Source: Azonexus sp. (GTDB taxonomy: Bacteria > Pseudomonadota > Gammaproteobacteria > Burkholderiales > Rhodocyclaceae). Taken from it: a DNA stretch of 64,000 nt. The number at the start of each line of letters is the position of its first letter. Position 1 is the stretch's first letter. The position numbers and the translations under genes are program-made. Shown piece by piece: positions 17,404 through 26,624 of this stretch. The notes beneath the pieces are model-generated. The model was given only the letters and a program-made list of their open reading frames with translations, was not told the DNA's origin and did not search any database. The stretch covers positions 1 through 64,000 of the forward strand of contig JAGOBB010000013.1 of assembly GCA_017983615.1 (NCBI GenBank). The letters run 5' to 3'.

Positions 17404-18747
17404 ATGTCAGACACCGCCGCATTTTCCTACCCCTTCGCCGCCCTGCAGCAACTTGCCGAGGATGTGCTGAAACACGCCAATGCCAAGGGCGCAACGGCCT
17501 GCGAGGTCGATGTTTCGGAGGGCTTCGGCCAGTCGGTGACGGTGCGCTGCGACGAGGTTGAAACCATCGAGTTCAACCGCGACAAGGGTATCGGCATCAC
17601 CATCTACTCGGGTCAGCGCAAGGGCTACGCCAGCACTTCCGATTTTTCGGCGCAGGCGCTGCGTGAAACAGTCGAGGCCGCGCTCGATATCGCCCGCTTC
17701 ACAGCCGAGGACGACTGCGCCGGCCTGGCCGATGCCGCGTTGATGGCCAAGGACTGTCCCGATCTCGATCTGTACCATCCCTGGGACTTGACGGTCGAGG
17801 ACGCCATCGAAACGGCGCGGCTGTGCGAGCAGGCAGCGTTTGACGCCAGCCCGTTGGTCAGCAATTCGGAAGGCGCTTCGATTTCGACGCAGCAGGCGCA
17901 TTTTGTCTCCGCCAACAGCCTCGGCTTCATGGGCGGCTACCCGACTTCGCGCCACTACATTTCGTGCTCGGTCATCGCCGGCGAGCAGGACGCCATGCAG
18001 CGCGACGACTGGTACACCACCCACCGCAATGCCCGCCGCCTCGACGCGCCGGGACAGGTCGGCCGGATCGCTGCCGAACGCGCCGTCGCCCGGCTCGGCG
18101 GGCGCAAGGTCAAGACCGGCGAATTCCCGGTCATCTTCGAAGCGCCGCTGGCCGGCGGTCTGCTCGGTAGTTTGGTCCATGCCGCCAGCGGTGGGGCACT
18201 CTATCGCAAGTCGTCCTTCCTGCTCGATCAACTTGGCAAGCGGATCATGCCGGAGTTCATCCAGATTTCTGAACGGCCGCATATCCCCTGCGGCCTGGGT
18301 AGTGCCTCCTTCGACAGCGATGGCGTCGCGACCCGCGACCGCGAGGTGGTGACCGACGGCGTGCTGCAGGGCTATTTCCTCAGCACCTACACCGCCCGCA
18401 AGCTGGGCATGCAGACGACGGCCAACGCCGGCGGCAGCCACAACCTGATCATCCAGCCCGGCGAATATGACCTCGCCGGCCTGATCGCCCGCATGGGGCG
18501 CGGCCTGCTGGTTACTGAGCTGCTTGGCCAGGGCATCAACTACGTGACCGGCGACTACTCGCGCGGCGCTGCCGGCTACTGGATCGAAAACGGCAAGATC
18601 GCCTATCCGGTCGAGGAGATCACCATCGCCGGCAATCTGAAAGCCATGCTGGCCGGCATCGTCGCGGTCGGCAACGATGTGCAGGTGCGCGGCACCAAGC
18701 AGACCGGGTCGATCATGATCGACCGGATGACGGTGGCGGGGGACTGA
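17404..18747 (+). CDS. pmbA: Metalloprotease subunit PmbA/TldE
   Basis: Partner of TldD in a heterodimeric zinc protease known to process modified peptides such as microcin B17 and to degrade CcdA. The 447-residue protein shows VDVSEGFGQSVTVRCDEVET near the N-terminus, RDKGIGITIYSGQRKGYAST, the C-terminal GGSHNLIIQPG and LLVTELLGQGINYVTGDYSR. The TldE subunit lacks the HExxH site of TldD, and none is seen here. It is divergent from yjgA; tldD is not in the window. Confidence 0.95.
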   Translation: MSDTAAFSYPFAALQQLAEDVLKHANAKGATACEVDVSEGFGQSVTVRCDEVETIEFNRDKGIGITIYSGQRKGYASTSDFSAQALRETVEAALDIARFTAEDDCAGLADAALMAKDCPDLDLYHPWDLTVEDAIETARLCEQAAFDASPLVSNSEGASISTQQAHFVSANSLGFMGGYPTSRHYISCSVIAGEQDAMQRDDWYTTHRNARRLDAPGQVGRIAAERAVARLGGRKVKTGEFPVIFEAPLAGGLLGSLVHAASGGALYRKSSFLLDQLGKRIMPEFIQISERPHIPCGLGSASFDSDGVATRDREVVTDGVLQGYFLSTYTARKLGMQTTANAGGSHNLIIQPGEYDLAGLIARMGRGLLVTELLGQGINYVTGDYSRGAAGYWIENGKIAYPVEEITIAGNLKAMLAGIVAVGNDVQVRGTKQTGSIMIDRMTVAGD

Positions 18748-18848
18748 TCGCCGTTATTAGGGTTTTCCGCAATTCTCCTTCGTCGGGGATTTGGCCAGAA
18801 TGAATTCGTACCACTCTGGCGTTCCCAATAATTTCTGAAGGAGACAAG

Positions 18849-19937
18849 ATGCAACGTCGTGATTTTCTGAAAAAGGCTTCCATCGGCGCTGCCGCAGGTG
18901 CCGCTGCCACCCTCGCCGCACCGGCGATCGCCGCCGATCTGCCGAGCATCAAATGGCGCCTGACTTCCAGCTTCCCTAAGAGCCTGGACACCATTTTCGG
19001 CGGCGCCGAACAGTTGGCCAATCGCTTGCGCGAACTGACCGGCGGCAAGTTCGACATCCGCGTCTTCCCGGGCGGTGAAATCGTTCCCGGTCTGCAGGCG
19101 CTGGACGCTGTCCAGCAGGGCACCGTCGAGTGCTGCCACACCGCCTCCTACTACTACGTCGGCAAGGATCGCACCTTTGCCTTCGGCACCTGCATCCCGT
19201 TCGGCATGAATGCCCGCCAGACCAACGCCTGGATGTATCAGGGCGGCGGCCAGCAGTTGCTGGACGAATTCTATGCCGGCTACAACTGTGTCTCCTTCGC
19301 TGGCGGCAACAGCGGCTGCCAGATGGGCGGCTGGTGGCGCAAGGAAGTCAAGAGCGTCGCCGACCTCAAGGGCGTCAAGATGCGTATCGGCGGCCTGGGT
19401 GGCGCCGTGCTGACGCCGCTCGGCGTCGTGCCGCAGCAGATTGCTGCCGGTGACATCTACCCGGCGCTGGAGAAGGGCACGATCGACGCTGCTGAGTGGA
19501 TTGGTCCGTACGACGATGAGAAGCTGGGCTTCTACAAGGTCGCCAAGAATTACTACGGCCCGGGCTGGTGGGAGCCGAGCACCTGCCTGGAATTCTTCGT
19601 CAACAAGAAGGAATGGGACAAGCTGCCGAAGGAATACCAGGCTGCCTTCGCTTGTGCCGCCGCCGAAGCCAATGTGACGATGACTGCCGAGTACGATCAC
19701 AAGAACCCGATCGCACTGGCCAAGTTGCTGCAGAATGGCGTCAAGCTGCGTACCTTCTCTAAGGAAATCATGGAAGCGGCCTACAAGTCGGCACAGCAGC
19801 TTTACGCCGACGAAGCCGCCAAGAATCCGGCCTTCAAGAAGATCTACGACTCGTACAGCAAGTACGCCAAGAATCAGCGCGCCTGGTTCGCCGTGGCGGA
19901 AATGCCGATGGACCAGTTCAACCTGGCGCATCGCTGA
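18849..19937 (+). CDS. TRAP transporter substrate-binding protein DctP, copy 1
   Basis: A 362-residue periplasmic binding protein. It starts with a twin-arginine signal (MQRRDFLKKASIGAAAG) ending at APAIAADL. The mature part has the DctP pattern SFPKSLDTIFGGAEQLANRL, then IRVFPGGEIVPGLQALDAVQ, then MGGWWRKEVKSVADLKGVKM. The family resembles TakP-like proteins for keto acids, but the ligand is inferred only weakly. It is followed by a terminator and a close paralogue at 20116. The dctQ and dctM genes lie 2-4 kb away on the other strand. Confidence 0.93.
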   Translation: MQRRDFLKKASIGAAAGAAATLAAPAIAADLPSIKWRLTSSFPKSLDTIFGGAEQLANRLRELTGGKFDIRVFPGGEIVPGLQALDAVQQGTVECCHTASYYYVGKDRTFAFGTCIPFGMNARQTNAWMYQGGGQQLLDEFYAGYNCVSFAGGNSGCQMGGWWRKEVKSVADLKGVKMRIGGLGGAVLTPLGVVPQQIAAGDIYPALEKGTIDAAEWIGPYDDEKLGFYKVAKNYYGPGWWEPSTCLEFFVNKKEWDKLPKEYQAAFACAAAEANVTMTAEYDHKNPIALAKLLQNGVKLRTFSKEIMEAAYKSAQQLYADEAAKNPAFKKIYDSYSKYAKNQRAWFAVAEMPMDQFNLAHR

Positions 19938-19962
19938 CCAGCATTACCCAGTCACCGACTGC

Positions 19963-19996
19963 AGGCGGGGCACCGAAAGGTGACCCCGCCTTTTTC
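19963..19996 (+). terminator. Terminator between the two dctP copies
   Basis: A long stem AGGCGGGG / CCCCGCCT with an inner CACC/GGTG pairing around GAAA is followed by five T. The second binding protein is therefore expressed separately or only by readthrough. Confidence 0.88.
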
Positions 19997-20115
19997 ATGG
20001 GAGCTCGCTGCAGGCATGACAAGATGCTGTTTCTCCTCTAGCCAACCGGCCGGAATTGATCAAGAATCCCTCATCCCTTCGGGGGTTCGTTCATCAACAT
20101 CGACAAGGAGACAAC

Positions 20116-21237
20116 ATGCAACGTCGTGATTTTCTGGCCAAGGCTTCTGCGGGTGCAGCAGCACTGTCACTGGCGGCCTGCGGGAAGAATGAAGAGGCCG
20201 GGAAGTCTGTTTCCGGCGCCCCGGCGGTCCGGGGAGGGTTGCCTGAAATCAAGTGGCGTCTCACTTCCAGCTTCCCGAAGAGTCTGGATACCATCCACGG
20301 CGCTGCCGATGTGCTGGCCAACCGGCTGCGTGCGATGACTGGCGGCAAGTTCGATATTCGCGTCTTCCCGGCCGGCGAGATCGTTCCCGGCCTGCAGGCG
20401 CTCGATGCCGTCCAGCAAGGGACGGTCGAGTGCTGTCATACCTGTTCCTACTATTACGTCGGCAAGGACAAGACCTTCGGCTTCGGCACGTCCATCCCGT
20501 TCGGCATGACCGCGCGCCAGATGAATGCGTGGATCTACTTCGGGGGCGGCCAACAACTGCTCGACGAGTTCTATGCCAACTACAACGTGATTTCGTTCGC
20601 CGGCGGCAATACCGGCACCCAGATGGGCGGTTGGTGGCGCAAGGAAGTGCATACCGTGGCCGATCTGAAGGGGATCAAGATGCGCATCGCTGGCCTGGGC
20701 GGGTCAGTTTTTTCCTCTCTTGGCGTCGTGCCGCAGCAGATTGCCGGTGGCGACATCTATCCGGCGCTGGAGAAAGGAACCATCGATGCCGCCGAATGGG
20801 TAGGCCCGTACGACGACGAGAAACTGGGTTTTTACAAGGTGGCCAGCAACTACTATTACCCCGGTTGGTGGGAGCCGGGTCCAGTCATCCATTTCTTTGT
20901 GAACAAGGCAGAATGGGCCAAATTGCCGAAGGAATACCAGGAAGCGTTCCAAGCGGCAGCCTACGAGGCGAATGTCACGATGGCCGCCGAGTACGATCAC
21001 AAGAATCCGACAGCCCTGGCCCGGCTGATGCAGGCTGGCGTCAAGGTCAAGGAGTTTTCATCCGAAATCCTCAAGGCCAGCGCCCAGTCGGCGGCTGACC
21101 TCTATGCCGACGAGGCGGCCAAGAACCCGGCCTTCAAGAAAATTTACGTCGAGTATGACAAATACCGGCGCACCCAGGCCGCCTGGTTCAGTCTGGCGGA
21201 AAGACGCATGGATGGCTTCCTGCAGACCGGCAAATAG
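20116..21237 (+). CDS. TRAP transporter substrate-binding lipoprotein DctP, copy 2
   Basis: A 373-residue paralogue of the neighbouring DctP. ATG at 20116 follows AAGGAGA; a longer frame to 20056 is less likely. The signal is unusual: twin arginines (MQRRDFLAKAS) followed by a lipobox LAAC near residue 22, so it is predicted to be a Tat-exported lipoprotein, whereas copy 1 should be soluble in the periplasm. Large blocks are the same as in copy 1, for example the IVPGLQALDAVQQGTVECCH region and the conserved WWRKEV. The dispersed repeat begins 4 bp after the stop, followed by a terminator. Confidence 0.92.
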   Translation: MQRRDFLAKASAGAAALSLAACGKNEEAGKSVSGAPAVRGGLPEIKWRLTSSFPKSLDTIHGAADVLANRLRAMTGGKFDIRVFPAGEIVPGLQALDAVQQGTVECCHTCSYYYVGKDKTFGFGTSIPFGMTARQMNAWIYFGGGQQLLDEFYANYNVISFAGGNTGTQMGGWWRKEVHTVADLKGIKMRIAGLGGSVFSSLGVVPQQIAGGDIYPALEKGTIDAAEWVGPYDDEKLGFYKVASNYYYPGWWEPGPVIHFFVNKAEWAKLPKEYQEAFQAAAYEANVTMAAEYDHKNPTALARLMQAGVKVKEFSSEILKASAQSAADLYADEAAKNPAFKKIYVEYDKYRRTQAAWFSLAERRMDGFLQTGK

Positions 21238-21240
21238 CAA

Positions 21241-21254
21241 ATGCTACGGTCGGC
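21241..21254 (+). repeat. Dispersed repeat, copy after dctP2
   Basis: Exact ATGCTACGGTCGGC just behind a stop codon. A tracts follow at 21258-21262 and 21269-21273, 11 bp apart, and a terminator hairpin comes immediately after. Confidence 0.92.
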
Positions 21255-21275
21255 CCCAAAAATGGCACAAAAATG

Positions 21276-21309
21276 AAAAAGGCCCGCGACTCGTTCGCGG
21301 GCCTTTTTT
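21276..21309. terminator. Bidirectional terminator between dctP2 and dps
   Basis: A 9-bp stem GGCCCGCGA / TCGCGGGCC with loop CTCGT is flanked by an A run on the left and a T run on the right. It can therefore end both the rightward dctP2 and the leftward dps transcripts. Confidence 0.9.
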
Positions 21310-21322
21310 ATCCGAAGGTGTT

Positions 21323-21787
21323 TCAGGCTTCCAGCAGGCTGCGCAGCATCCAGGCGTTCTTCTCGTGAATCTGCATGCGCTGTGTCAGCAGGTCGGCGGT
21401 CGGCTCGTCGCCCACCTTGTCGACCAGCGGGAACAGTCCGCGCGCCGTCTTGGTTACGGCTTCCTGCCCGGCGACCAGTTGTCTGATCATGTCTTCGGCC
21501 GATACCTTGCCTTCGCTTTCTTTGATCACCGTCAGCTTGGCGAATTCACGGTAAGTACCGGGGGCGGCGACGCCCAGCGCGCGAATACGCTCGGCGATCA
21601 GATCCAGCGCATTCCACAGCTCGGTGTATTGGTCCATGAACATTACGTGCAGTGTGTTGAACATCGGGCCGGTGACATTCCAGTGGAAATTGTGCGTCTT
21701 CAGGTAGAGAGTGAACGAATCTGCCAGCAGGCGGGACAATCCTTCGGCGATTTTTTCGCGATCTTTCTTGGTGATGCCGATATCCAT
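21323..21787 (-). CDS. dps: DNA starvation/ferritin-like protein Dps
   Basis: A 154-residue Dps: it oxidises and stores iron and protects DNA in the nucleoid. The ferroxidase site residues are visible in [18 protein letters not shown] and [23 protein letters not shown] at 21785-21787 ([16 protein letters not shown]) follows AAGGAGACCACC; a longer frame to 21862 has no such site. It stands between the TRAP binding proteins and the TRAP membrane genes, which otherwise would form one locus. Confidence 0.95.
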   Translation of the reverse strand: MDIGITKKDREKIAEGLSRLLADSFTLYLKTHNFHWNVTGPMFNTLHVMFMDQYTELWNALDLIAERIRALGVAAPGTYREFAKLTVIKESEGKVSAEDMIRQLVAGQEAVTKTARGLFPLVDKVGDEPTADLLTQRMQIHEKNAWMLRSLLEA

Positions 21788-21893
21788 GGTGGTCTCCTTA
21801 TGGTCAAGAAAAAGCTGGGTTCCATGGCTTGAATAATGCGCCGGACATGGCGAATTCGCCAATTGCGCTTGGCTATTTTCCCGATAGACAGGC

Positions 21894-21920
21894 GAAAAAA
21901 AGCGGGGCAGTGCCCCGCTT
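21894..21920 (-). terminator. Terminator of the dctQM operon
   Basis: The stem AGCGGGGCA / TGCCCCGCT is followed on the minus strand by a run of seven T, 20 bp after the dctM stop. Confidence 0.88.
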
Positions 21921-21940
21921 GAAGTTTAGGCGAGGGACGC

Positions 21941-23434
21941 CTATTTGCTATCGCTTTGCAGGTTCTTCAGCAATTCGGCAGAGGCCTTGTCCTCATCCGA
22001 ACTGCTTGCGTCCGGCTTGTCCTCATCCGCAGGTGTCATCAGCGATTCGAGATCGGCAGCGGCGGGGGCCTTGCCTTCCTTCTCCAAGCGCTGCTGTTCC
22101 TTCTGCGCCTCGTCGCCGTAGCTGACGATGTTCGGGAAGATGATGATCAGCGCGACCATGATGATCTGGATGCAGACGAAGGGAATGGCACCCCAGTAGA
22201 TGTCCGTCGTCTTGACCGAGGCCGGGGCGACCGAGCGCAGGTAGAACAGCGCGAAGCCGAACGGGGGATGCATGAACGAAGTCTGCATGTTGACCGCGAG
22301 CAGCACGCCGAACCAGACCAGGTCGATGCCCAGTTTGTCCGCCACCGGCGCCAGCAGCGGCACGATGATGAAGGAGAGCTCGAAGAAGTCGAGGAAGAAG
22401 GCGAGCAGGAAGACCAGCAGGTTGACCACGATCAGGAAGCCGACCTGGCCGCCGGGCAGCGAGAGCAGCAGGTGTTCGACCCACAGGTCGCCATTGACGC
22501 CGCGGAAGATCAAACCGAATACCGTCGAGCCGACGAGAATGAAGATCACGAAGGACGACAGCTTGCCGGTGGTCTCCATGGCCTGCTTGAGCAACTTGAA
22601 ATCGAGGCGCTTGCGGGCAACGGCCAGGATCAGGGCGCCGGCGGCACCCATGGCGCCGCCTTCGGTCGGCGTCGCGATGCCGAGGAAGATGGTGCCGAGG
22701 ACCAGGAAGATTAGCACCAGCGGCGGGACCAGCGTCGTCAGCACCCGGACCATCAGCTTGAGTCCGCGAAGCGAGCGGGCTTCCGGCGGCAGGGCCGGGC
22801 AGGCGTTGGGCTTCAGGATCGAGAGGATGGCGACGTAGCCGACATAAAGGCCGGTCAGCACCAGACCCGGGATCATCGCGCCTTCGTACATGTCGCCGAC
22901 CGACTTGCCCAACTGGTCGGCCATGATGATCAGCACCAGCGACGGCGGGATGATCTGGGCCAGCGTACCGGAGGCGGCGATGACGCCGCAGGCCAGCTTC
23001 TTGTCGTAACCGTAGCGCAGCATGATGGGCAGGGAGATCAAGCCCATCGAGATGACCGAGGCTGCCACCACGCCAGTCGTTGCGGCGAGCAGGGCGCCGA
23101 CGAAAATTACCGCATAGGCCAGGCCGCCACGCAGCGGACCGAACAATTGGCCGATGGTGTCGAGCAGATCCTCGGCCATGCCCGATCGTTCGAGGATGAG
23201 TCCCATGAAGGTGAAGAAGGGGATGGCCAACAGCGTGTCGTTGGCCATGATCCCGAAGATGCGCTCAGGCAGTGCCTGGAACAGCGCAGGCGTGAGCAGG
23301 CCGAGCTCGATGCCGAGCAGACCGAAGACGATGCCGTTGGCGGCCAGCGCGAAGGCGACCGGGTAGCCGAAAAGGAGGAAGACGACGAGGGAGCCGAACA
23401 TCAGCGGCGCCATATTGGCGATGATCCATTCCAT
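21941..23434 (-). CDS. dctM: TRAP transporter large permease DctM
   Basis: A 497-residue inner-membrane protein with about twelve hydrophobic segments. It is the sodium-driven transport subunit of a TRAP system. Family features are FPVAFALAANGIVFGLLG-like text near residue 25 and FTFMGLILERSGMAEDLLDT near residue 75, plus the later VVLLIFLVLGTIFLGIATPTE region. The tail of about 55 residues is long, charged and rich in D, E, K and S (about residues 443-497), beyond the usual end of DctM. It overlaps dctQ by 1 bp. Confidence 0.94.
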   Translation of the reverse strand: MEWIIANMAPLMFGSLVVFLLFGYPVAFALAANGIVFGLLGIELGLLTPALFQALPERIFGIMANDTLLAIPFFTFMGLILERSGMAEDLLDTIGQLFGPLRGGLAYAVIFVGALLAATTGVVAASVISMGLISLPIMLRYGYDKKLACGVIAASGTLAQIIPPSLVLIIMADQLGKSVGDMYEGAMIPGLVLTGLYVGYVAILSILKPNACPALPPEARSLRGLKLMVRVLTTLVPPLVLIFLVLGTIFLGIATPTEGGAMGAAGALILAVARKRLDFKLLKQAMETTGKLSSFVIFILVGSTVFGLIFRGVNGDLWVEHLLLSLPGGQVGFLIVVNLLVFLLAFFLDFFELSFIIVPLLAPVADKLGIDLVWFGVLLAVNMQTSFMHPPFGFALFYLRSVAPASVKTTDIYWGAIPFVCIQIIMVALIIIFPNIVSYGDEAQKEQQRLEKEGKAPAAADLESLMTPADEDKPDASSSDEDKASAELLKNLQSDSK

Positions 23435-24027
23435 TATTTGGCCTCCTTGGCTTTGGCGGCGGCAATGGCGGCGGCCAGTTCTTCTTCGGCCGTCGGGCCT
23501 TTGTCCTTGTGGTTCGGGTCGTCGATCATCCCGGCCAGGAAGGCGAAACGCTTGATCAGTTCGGAAATGCCCTGCAGGGCGAGCAGCGTGAAGCCGATCG
23601 GGAGCAGAACCTTGACCGGCCAGCGGATCAGGCCGCCGGCGTTGGACGACATTTCCTGGATCTTGTACGACTCGGCAACCAGCGGCAGCGACAGCCAGAG
23701 CACAGTGACGACCATCGGCAGCAGGAAGAACACGGTACCGATGATGTCGATGACGGCCAGACCGCGCGGTGACAGCTTGCCGGACAGCACGTCGATGCGT
23801 ACGTGCTCATTTCTTTGCAGCGTGTAAGGCGAGCAAAGCAGGAAAACAGCAGCGAACAGGTACCACTGGATTTCCAGCAGGCCATTCGAACTGTCGTTGA
23901 AAATAAAGCGATAACTGGCGTTGGCGGCGCAGATGATGGTCATCACCAGCACCAGCCAGAAAGCGCCCCTGGCGACACGCTCATTGAGCCAGTCGATCAG
24001 CTGCGAGAGCTTGAGCAGAAGGGTCAC
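23434..24027 (-). CDS. dctQ: TRAP transporter small permease DctQ
   Basis: A 197-residue membrane protein with four hydrophobic segments and the DctQ pattern GLLEIQWYLFAAVFLLCSPY near residue 55, followed by NEHVRIDVLSGKLSP. The start is GTG at 24025-24027. The TAA stop shares a base with the dctM ATG, so translation is probably coupled. A lysine- and alanine-rich tail ends the protein. Together with DctM and one of the two binding proteins it should form the complete transporter. Confidence 0.93.
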   Translation of the reverse strand: MTLLLKLSQLIDWLNERVARGAFWLVLVMTIICAANASYRFIFNDSSNGLLEIQWYLFAAVFLLCSPYTLQRNEHVRIDVLSGKLSPRGLAVIDIIGTVFFLLPMVVTVLWLSLPLVAESYKIQEMSSNAGGLIRWPVKVLLPIGFTLLALQGISELIKRFAFLAGMIDDPNHKDKGPTAEEELAAAIAAAKAKEAK

Positions 24028-24131
24028 GAAAAGTCCTCCTCGGTTGATAGAATTCCCAGCTTCTAAATGTGGCCGGGGTTAAATGGAAAATCCCAAGGCT
24101 TTCAATTTACAGCGAAGGCGAACGACAAAAA

Positions 24132-24788
24132 ATGGTGGAAATCCCTACACGCCAGCCCACGCGCATCTGCCTGGTGCGCCACGGCGAGACCGAGTGGAAT
24201 GCCGAACGGCGCATCCAGGGGCAGATCGACATCGGCCTCAACGAAACCGGCCTCCGGCAGGCGGTTGCTGCCGGGCGCTGGCTGAAGCATAGCGGGATTA
24301 TGGCGCTCTACAGCAGCGATCTCAAACGGGCCTGGACCACGGCGCAAGCCATTGGCCACGAACTTGGCCTTGATCCGGTGCCGACGCCCGAGATGCGCGA
24401 ACGTCGCTACGGGGTGTTCGAGGGGCTGACCTACGACGAGGCGAAGATCCGGCATCCGGCTGGCTATGCGGCTTTTGAGGGGCGTAACGCCGATTACGAC
24501 TTCGAGAATGGCGAAAGCCTGCTCGCCATGTTCAAGCGCGTGACCGGCAAATTGGAGGAAATCGCGGCCCGGCATGCGGGAGGGATCGTCGCCGTCGTCC
24601 TGCACGGCGGTGTGCTCGACATCATCAACCGCTTCGTGCGTGGCAATTCCCTGGAAACGCCACGCGATTTCCTGATCCCCAATGCCGGCATCAACTGGAT
24701 TGCTACGGTCGATGGCTCGTGGAGCCTGGAATCATGGGCCGAAACCGACCATCTGGAGCCGGGCGCCCTCGACGAGCTTCCGGCGTGA
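24132..24788 (+). CDS. Histidine phosphatase (phosphoglycerate mutase-like)
   Basis: A 218-residue cytoplasmic enzyme of the histidine phosphatase superfamily. The catalytic RHG motif is in ICLVRHGETEWNAERRIQGQ (about residues 12-31). The second histidine is in VAVVLHGGVLDII (about residues 156-168), and a conserved ERRYGVFEGLTYDEA lies between. It resembles GpmB or alpha-ribazole phosphatase types, and the true substrate is unknown. ATG at 24132 is preferred to a GTG at 24069. A diverged copy of the dispersed repeat encodes IATVDG near the C-terminus. It precedes glyA by 40 bp. Confidence 0.85.
   Translation: MVEIPTRQPTRICLVRHGETEWNAERRIQGQIDIGLNETGLRQAVAAGRWLKHSGIMALYSSDLKRAWTTAQAIGHELGLDPVPTPEMRERRYGVFEGLTYDEAKIRHPAGYAAFEGRNADYDFENGESLLAMFKRVTGKLEEIAARHAGGIVAVVLHGGVLDIINRFVRGNSLETPRDFLIPNAGINWIATVDGSWSLESWAETDHLEPGALDELPA
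24701..24715 (+). repeat. Dispersed repeat variant (TGCTACGGTCGATGG)
   Basis: Shares TGCTACGGTCGATGG exactly with the copy in proS (58321-58335, other strand). It lacks the leading A and the downstream tracts, so it may be a decayed copy or chance; two identical 15-mers favour a relationship. Confidence 0.55.
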
Positions 24789-24827
24789 TAAAATCCGACC
24801 CCTTTTCAATGGCTTGAGGCATTCCCC

Positions 24828-26078
24828 ATGTTTTCCGCGAAAGACACCCTGGCAAAAGTTGACCCTGAACTCTGGAAGGCCATCGAGGCCGAGAACCAGC
24901 GTCAGGAAGACCACATCGAACTGATCGCGTCGGAAAACTACGTCAGCAAGGCCGTCATGGAAGCCCAGGGCTCCCAGCTGACCAACAAGTACGCCGAAGG
25001 CTATCCTGGCAAGCGCTACTACGGTGGCTGTGAGTACGTCGATATCACCGAGCAGATCGCCATCGACCGCCTGAAGAAGCTGTTCGGTGCCGATGCCGCC
25101 AACGTCCAGCCGAATTCCGGCTCGCAGGCCAACCAGGCCGTGCTGATGGCCTTCGCCAAGCCGGGCGATACGATCATGGGCATGAGCCTCGCCGAGGGCG
25201 GCCACCTGACCCACGGCATGCCGCTCAACATGTCCGGCAAGTGGTTCAACGTCGTTTCCTACGGCCTGAACGAGAAGGAAGAAATCGACTACCCGCGCAT
25301 GGAAGCGCTGGCCCGCGAGCACAAGCCGAAGATCATCGTTGCCGGTGCCTCGGCCTACGCCCTGCGTATCGACTGGGAACGTTTCGCCAAGATCGCCAAG
25401 GAAGTCGGCGCCATTTTCTGGGTGGACATGGCCCACTACGCCGGGCTGATTGCTGCCGGTTTCTACCCGAACCCGGTGCCCTTCGCCGACGTCGTCACCT
25501 CGACCACGCACAAGACCCTGCGCGGCCCGCGCGGCGGCGTGATCCTGATGAAGGCTGAGCACGAAAAGGCCCTCAACTCTGCGATCTTCCCCGGCCTGCA
25601 AGGCGGCCCGCTGGAGCACGTGATCGCCGCCAAGGCGGTCGCCTTCAAGGAGGCCGCGACGCCGGAGTTCAAGAACTATCAGGAACAGGTCATCAACAAC
25701 GCCCGCGTCATGGCCCGCGTGCTCGGCGAAGAGCGTGGCCTGCGCATCGTTTCCGGCCGTACCGAGAGCCACGTCTTCCTGCTCGACCTCCGTGCCAAGA
25801 ACATCACCGGCAAGGACGCCGAAGCCGCCCTTGGCCGCGCCCACATCACGGTCAACAAGAACGGCATCCCGAACGATCCGCAGAAGCCCTTCGTCACCTC
25901 CGGTATCCGCATCGGCTCTCCGGCCATGACGACGCGCGGCTTCACCGAGATCGAAGCCGAACAGATCGCCCATCTGGTCGCCGACGTGCTCGAGGCGCCG
26001 AACGACGAAGCCGTCGCAGCGACTGTTCGCGAGAAGGTGTCGGCGCTGTGCAAGCGCTTCCCGGTATACGGGGCATAA
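24828..26078 (+). CDS. glyA: Serine hydroxymethyltransferase
   Basis: Converts serine and tetrahydrofolate to glycine and methylene-tetrahydrofolate, feeding ThyA among others. The 416-residue PLP enzyme has the lysine in [17 protein letters not shown] near residue 228. It also has the N-terminal [19 protein letters not shown] and [18 protein letters not shown]. It is followed by nrdR, as in many proteobacteria (glyA-nrdR-ribD), across a gap occupied by a palindromic sequence. Confidence 0.97.
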   Translation: MFSAKDTLAKVDPELWKAIEAENQRQEDHIELIASENYVSKAVMEAQGSQLTNKYAEGYPGKRYYGGCEYVDITEQIAIDRLKKLFGADAANVQPNSGSQANQAVLMAFAKPGDTIMGMSLAEGGHLTHGMPLNMSGKWFNVVSYGLNEKEEIDYPRMEALAREHKPKIIVAGASAYALRIDWERFAKIAKEVGAIFWVDMAHYAGLIAAGFYPNPVPFADVVTSTTHKTLRGPRGGVILMKAEHEKALNSAIFPGLQGGPLEHVIAAKAVAFKEAATPEFKNYQEQVINNARVMARVLGEERGLRIVSGRTESHVFLLDLRAKNITGKDAEAALGRAHITVNKNGIPNDPQKPFVTSGIRIGSPAMTTRGFTEIEAEQIAHLVADVLEAPNDEAVAATVREKVSALCKRFPVYGA

Positions 26079-26079
26079 G

Positions 26080-26146
26080 GATCGAGGATTCAGGATCGAG
26101 CTGCTAGTAAAGGCTCACTCGATCCTAACTCCTCGCAGCTAACAGC
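26080..26146. repeat. Palindromic spacer between glyA and nrdR
   Basis: An inverted repeat AGGATCGAG (26093-26101) / CTCGATCCT (26119-26127) encloses GCTGCTAGTAAAGG, with a further CAGCTAACAGCT next to the nrdR start. In style it resembles the TAGT-rich palindromes elsewhere in the window but shares little sequence with them. Confidence 0.5.
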
Positions 26147-26147
26147 T

Positions 26148-26624
26148 ATGAAATGTCCTTTCTGCGGCACTGAAGACACGGCGGTTGCCGATACCCGTCT
26201 GAACGACGATGGTGACGTCGTCCGCCGTCGCAGAAAGTGCAACGCCTGCGACAAGCGTTTCACAACCTACGAACGGGCCGAAATCCAGCTGCCGCAGGTG
26301 GTCAAGAAGAACGGCCTGCGTACAGAGTTCAGCCGGGCCAAGCTGCGTGCCAGCCTGGAGCTGGCGCTACGCAAGCGGCCGGTGTCGATCGAATCGGTCG
26401 ATGCTGCCGTCGCCGATATCGAGGAAAAACTGCTGTCGGCCGGTGAGCGCGAAGTCAGCACGCAGCAGTTGGGCGAGTTGGTCATGCGCGAGCTGAAGAA
26501 GCTCGACAAGGTGGCCTACATCCGCTTCGCCTCGGTCTATCGCAATTTCGAAGACGTCGATGCCTTTTCCAAGGCCATCCGCGAAGTTTCGCCCGCTTCC
26601 TCCAGCACCTCCAAGAAAAAATGA
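26148..26624 (+). CDS. nrdR: Transcriptional repressor NrdR
   Basis: Represses ribonucleotide reductase genes in response to ATP/dATP. The 158-residue protein has the zinc ribbon CPFCG (residues 3-7) with CNACDKRF (about residues 31-38), then an ATP-cone domain ([20 protein letters not shown]). It ends with a short lysine-rich tail. It overlaps ribD by 4 bp (ATGA), so the two are translationally coupled. Confidence 0.96.
   Translation: MKCPFCGTEDTAVADTRLNDDGDVVRRRRKCNACDKRFTTYERAEIQLPQVVKKNGLRTEFSRAKLRASLELALRKRPVSIESVDAAVADIEEKLLSAGEREVSTQQLGELVMRELKKLDKVAYIRFASVYRNFEDVDAFSKAIREVSPASSSTSKKK

Noticed and set aside
18603-19931. A 442-codon minus-strand open frame
   Set aside because: Mirror of the pmbA end and dctP copy 1; there is no motif, and the sense genes are certain.
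24785-24827. A riboswitch ahead of glyA
   Set aside because: Only 40 bp are available and no aptamer-like pairing is visible; the same holds for the metG and thyA leaders.
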